DNA of 14,593 bases from Bacteroidota bacterium (GTDB lineage: Bacteria; Bacteroidota; Bacteroidia; Bacteroidales; Prolixibacteraceae), in assembly GCA_030691295.1 (NCBI GenBank), contig JAUYEQ010000622.1, positions 1-14,593 of the forward strand, written 5' to 3'. The notes beneath the pieces are model-generated. The model searched no databases. It was given only the letters and a program-made list of their open reading frames with translations, and was not told the DNA's origin. Position numbers and translations under genes: made by a program. Numbering within the stretch: the stretch's first letter is position 1; every line of letters starts with the position of its first letter. Positions 13,085 through 14,593 of this stretch are shown here, piece by piece.

Positions 13085-14464
13085 TTATTTTTTATGCGCG
13101 AGAAGCGGAAGAACTACAGTGAATCTGGCGCCTCCTCCCGGATTGTTCTCAACTTTCAACTCTCCTCCGTGGCCTTTGGTGACGATTTCGTAACTCATAC
13201 TCAATCCCAGACCTGTTCCCTGTCCGGCTGGTTTTGTAGTGAAGAACGGCTGAAATATTTTATCCAACACCTCTTTATGAATGCCGGGGCCGTTGTCACG
13301 AACTAAAATGAAAACTTTATCTCCTTCTTTTTTAGTACTCAACCAAACCGTAGGATTACTAATAGTTTGGGAGTTCTTAATCCCCCCTTTGGGGGGTGGG
13401 GGGGCTATAGCATAGAATGCGTTGGTAATTAAATTCAGAATCACCCGGCCGATGTCCTGTGGAATGACGTTGATTTTTCCAATGCTTTCATCAAAATCGG
13501 TTTTCATGGTTGCGTTGAACGATTTGTCTTTTGCCCTTAAACCGTGATACGCCAACCGTAAATATTCATCTGCCAGGGCATTGATATCGGTCAGTTCTTT
13601 TTTTCCTGTCGAAGAACGCGAATGTTGCAACATTCCTTTCACGATGGCTTCCGCCCGTTTGCCGTGATGGTTTATTTTTTCGAGGTTTTGTTTTATATCA
13701 TCTGCAATTTCCAAAGCAGACTGCAAGCTACCAGTTGCCAACTCCTGCTTCATTTCATCAATTAGCTCATTACTTATTTCTGAAAAATTGTTGACGAAAT
13801 TGAGCGGGTTCTGTATTTCGTGGGCAATGCCGGCGGTAAGTTCGCCCAGCGAAGCCATTTTTTCGGATTGGATAAGCTGTGCCTGGGTGGCACGTAACTC
13901 GTCCAAAGTATGCTCTAATTCTTCTTTCTGCTGGGTAAGTTCAGCCGTACGTTCGGCAACTAATCCTTCCAGTTCAACCTTTCGGATAGCTATTGCTCTG
14001 TTGATCTCATCCTCTTTCTGCCGCTGTATCCGTTCCTTTTCGGCTGCCTTGTTCTGTCGGTGCTGGCTAAACAGAATTGCTGCGAGCCAGATTACAGATA
14101 ACATTATGGCAGTATCGAAATAAGGATTCATGCGATCATAAAAATCCTTTGCGATAATTTCTGTTAAATTGTTTATGAGAGCTACCGCAACATAAGGTAC
14201 AAAAGCCATAAAAAACATGCGCAAGGGACGCATTTCGTTTTGTCGCAAAGCAAAAAGAAGGCATGAAATCAGAAAAATGTTCCAAATCCACTGGGTGCTA
14301 AATGAATTGGCAAGTACAAACCCGGAAAAAAACAGAAAAATGGAGAAAAACTTTGCATAACTAAACCACTTCACCCACTGTTGATTGTCGCTTATTTTTG
14401 AAAAACGAATTAATCGTTGTGTAAGTAAAAGACTAAATATAAAAGGGAAAATAGATTGTTGCAT
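13085..14464 (-). CDS. Membrane-anchored sensor histidine kinase (HK3)
   Basis: This 459-residue kinase has an N-terminal membrane region with roughly four to five hydrophobic segments (about 1-17, 36-54, 58-74, 82-100, 117-134) and no recognisable extracellular domain. A long coiled coil follows (about 138-203, rich in Glu/Gln/Arg). The HisKA helix has MASLGELTAGIAHEIQNPLNFVNNFSEI with His215. The ATPase domain shows an N box (LNLITNAFYA, 343-352), RDNGPGI (389-395), FQPFFTTK (405-412) and GTGLGLSMSYEIV (416-428). Between the N box and G1 box, residues 354-367 (APPPPKGGIKNSQT) are encoded by a GC-rich palindromic stretch that looks inserted. No receiver domain is present. It starts 24 bp after the stop of a STAS-domain gene, so these two are probably co-transcribed, and the single-domain response regulator lies 193 bp downstream. 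The multi-helix membrane sensor is not a family I recognise. Confidence 0.93.
   Translation of the reverse strand: MQQSIFPFIFSLLLTQRLIRFSKISDNQQWVKWFSYAKFFSIFLFFSGFVLANSFSTQWIWNIFLISCLLFALRQNEMRPLRMFFMAFVPYVAVALINNLTEIIAKDFYDRMNPYFDTAIMLSVIWLAAILFSQHRQNKAAEKERIQRQKEDEINRAIAIRKVELEGLVAERTAELTQQKEELEHTLDELRATQAQLIQSEKMASLGELTAGIAHEIQNPLNFVNNFSEISNELIDEMKQELATGSLQSALEIADDIKQNLEKINHHGKRAEAIVKGMLQHSRSSTGKKELTDINALADEYLRLAYHGLRAKDKSFNATMKTDFDESIGKINVIPQDIGRVILNLITNAFYAIAPPPPKGGIKNSQTISNPTVWLSTKKEGDKVFILVRDNGPGIHKEVLDKIFQPFFTTKPAGQGTGLGLSMSYEIVTKGHGGELKVENNPGGGARFTVVLPLLAHKK
13364..13405. repeat. In-frame GC-rich palindromic insertion in the HK3 ATPase domain
   Basis: The plus strand has C6-TTT-G6 (13382-13396), then T and G7 (13398-13404), preceded by TTCTTAAT. 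This base composition is unlike the surrounding gene. It encodes the APPPPKGG run in the loop between the N and G1 boxes, and the frame is kept. Short C-run/G-run palindromes of this kind are, as I recall, dispersed in Bacteroidota genomes and can be tolerated inside genes at surface loops. Confidence 0.55.
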
Positions 14465-14488
14465 GGTCTTTTATGTTTTCTTTTAAAA

Positions 14489-14593
14489 TCACTGGTTTTC
14501 AAGAGCTTCTTCTTGTGTGTCGAAAATTCTGAATAAATTCGAAAACCCGGATATTCTGAAAATTTCCTGAATGGCGGGTTGCATATTACACAG
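14489..14593 (-). CDS. STAS-domain protein (anti-sigma-factor-antagonist-like), C-terminal fragment
   Basis: Only the last 34 codons are in the window, reading PAIQEIFRISGFSNLFRIFDTQEEALENQ before the stop. The pattern I(R/Q)E(I/V)F.ISGF..(I/L)F.IFD..EEAL is typical of the final helix and strand of STAS domains such as SpoIIAA/RsbV-like anti-sigma-factor antagonists. The phosphorylatable Ser/Thr region lies outside the window, so activity cannot be judged. It is followed 24 bp later by the membrane kinase HK3, which suggests one signalling operon. The call rests on a short stretch and is moderate. Confidence 0.65.
   Translation of the reverse strand: MCNMQPAIQEIFRISGFSNLFRIFDTQEEALENQ

Noticed and set aside
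13364..13405. A frameshift or sequencing error at the C/G runs in HK3
   Set aside because: The frame is continuous on both sides, with the N, G1 and G2 boxes in the same frame, so no break is needed.

Overview
The window looks like a piece of a Bacteroidota chromosome, probably a free-living or gut-type Bacteroidales/Marinilabiliales relative. The basis is moderate GC, A-rich leaders without clear Shine-Dalgarno sequences, twin-arginine-exported Gfo/Idh/MocA oxidoreductases, a DUF2961/GH172 protein, soluble multi-PAS histidine kinases, and dispersed palindromic intergenic repeats of a type common in that phylum. Taxonomy is inferred from style only. There is no rRNA, tRNA, CRISPR array or transposase. 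Every gene I can support lies on the minus strand, so transcription runs from high to low coordinates.

Layout in transcription order. (1) 14593-13085: the C-terminal tail of a STAS-domain protein, then a membrane histidine kinase (HK3). (2) 13084-12892: an intergenic region with a striking set of helically phased GTCATT/AATGAC half-sites. (3) 12891-12514: a single-domain CheY-like response regulator, 30 bp upstream of (4) 12483-11323: a secreted DUF2961/GH172-type protein. (5) 11302-10262: a Tat-exported Gfo/Idh/MocA oxidoreductase. (6) 10261-9958: a 304-bp gap filled by a two-fold symmetric set of stem-loops. (7) 9957-5402: a tight operon of a second Tat-exported Gfo/Idh/MocA oxidoreductase, a NagA-like deacetylase with an apparent signal peptide, a divergent Nramp-fold transporter and a NagB-like deaminase/isomerase. 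(8) 5374-546: two soluble multi-PAS histidine kinases (HK2, HK1), the first only 27 bp after nagB. (9) 545-330: a run of four small stem-loops. (10) 329-1: the start of a UDP-glucose/GDP-mannose dehydrogenase family gene.

The central block (12483-5402) reads as a small saccharide-catabolism locus with no SusC/SusD pair and no sugar kinase in view. I infer that a glycoside containing an amino sugar or furanose is processed outside the cytoplasm by the GH172-like protein, two exported oxidoreductases and an exported NagA-like deacetylase. The product would be imported by a transporter of the Nramp fold that has lost both signature metal-binding motifs, then handled by a NagB-like enzyme whose catalytic Asp is Asn. 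The flanking kinases and response regulator may sense or control this locus, but no DNA-binding output protein is present.

The strongest candidates for something undescribed are the Nramp-like transporter inside an amino-sugar operon, the exported NagA, the phased operator-like array at 12968-13034, and the symmetric palindrome cluster at 10034-10225.
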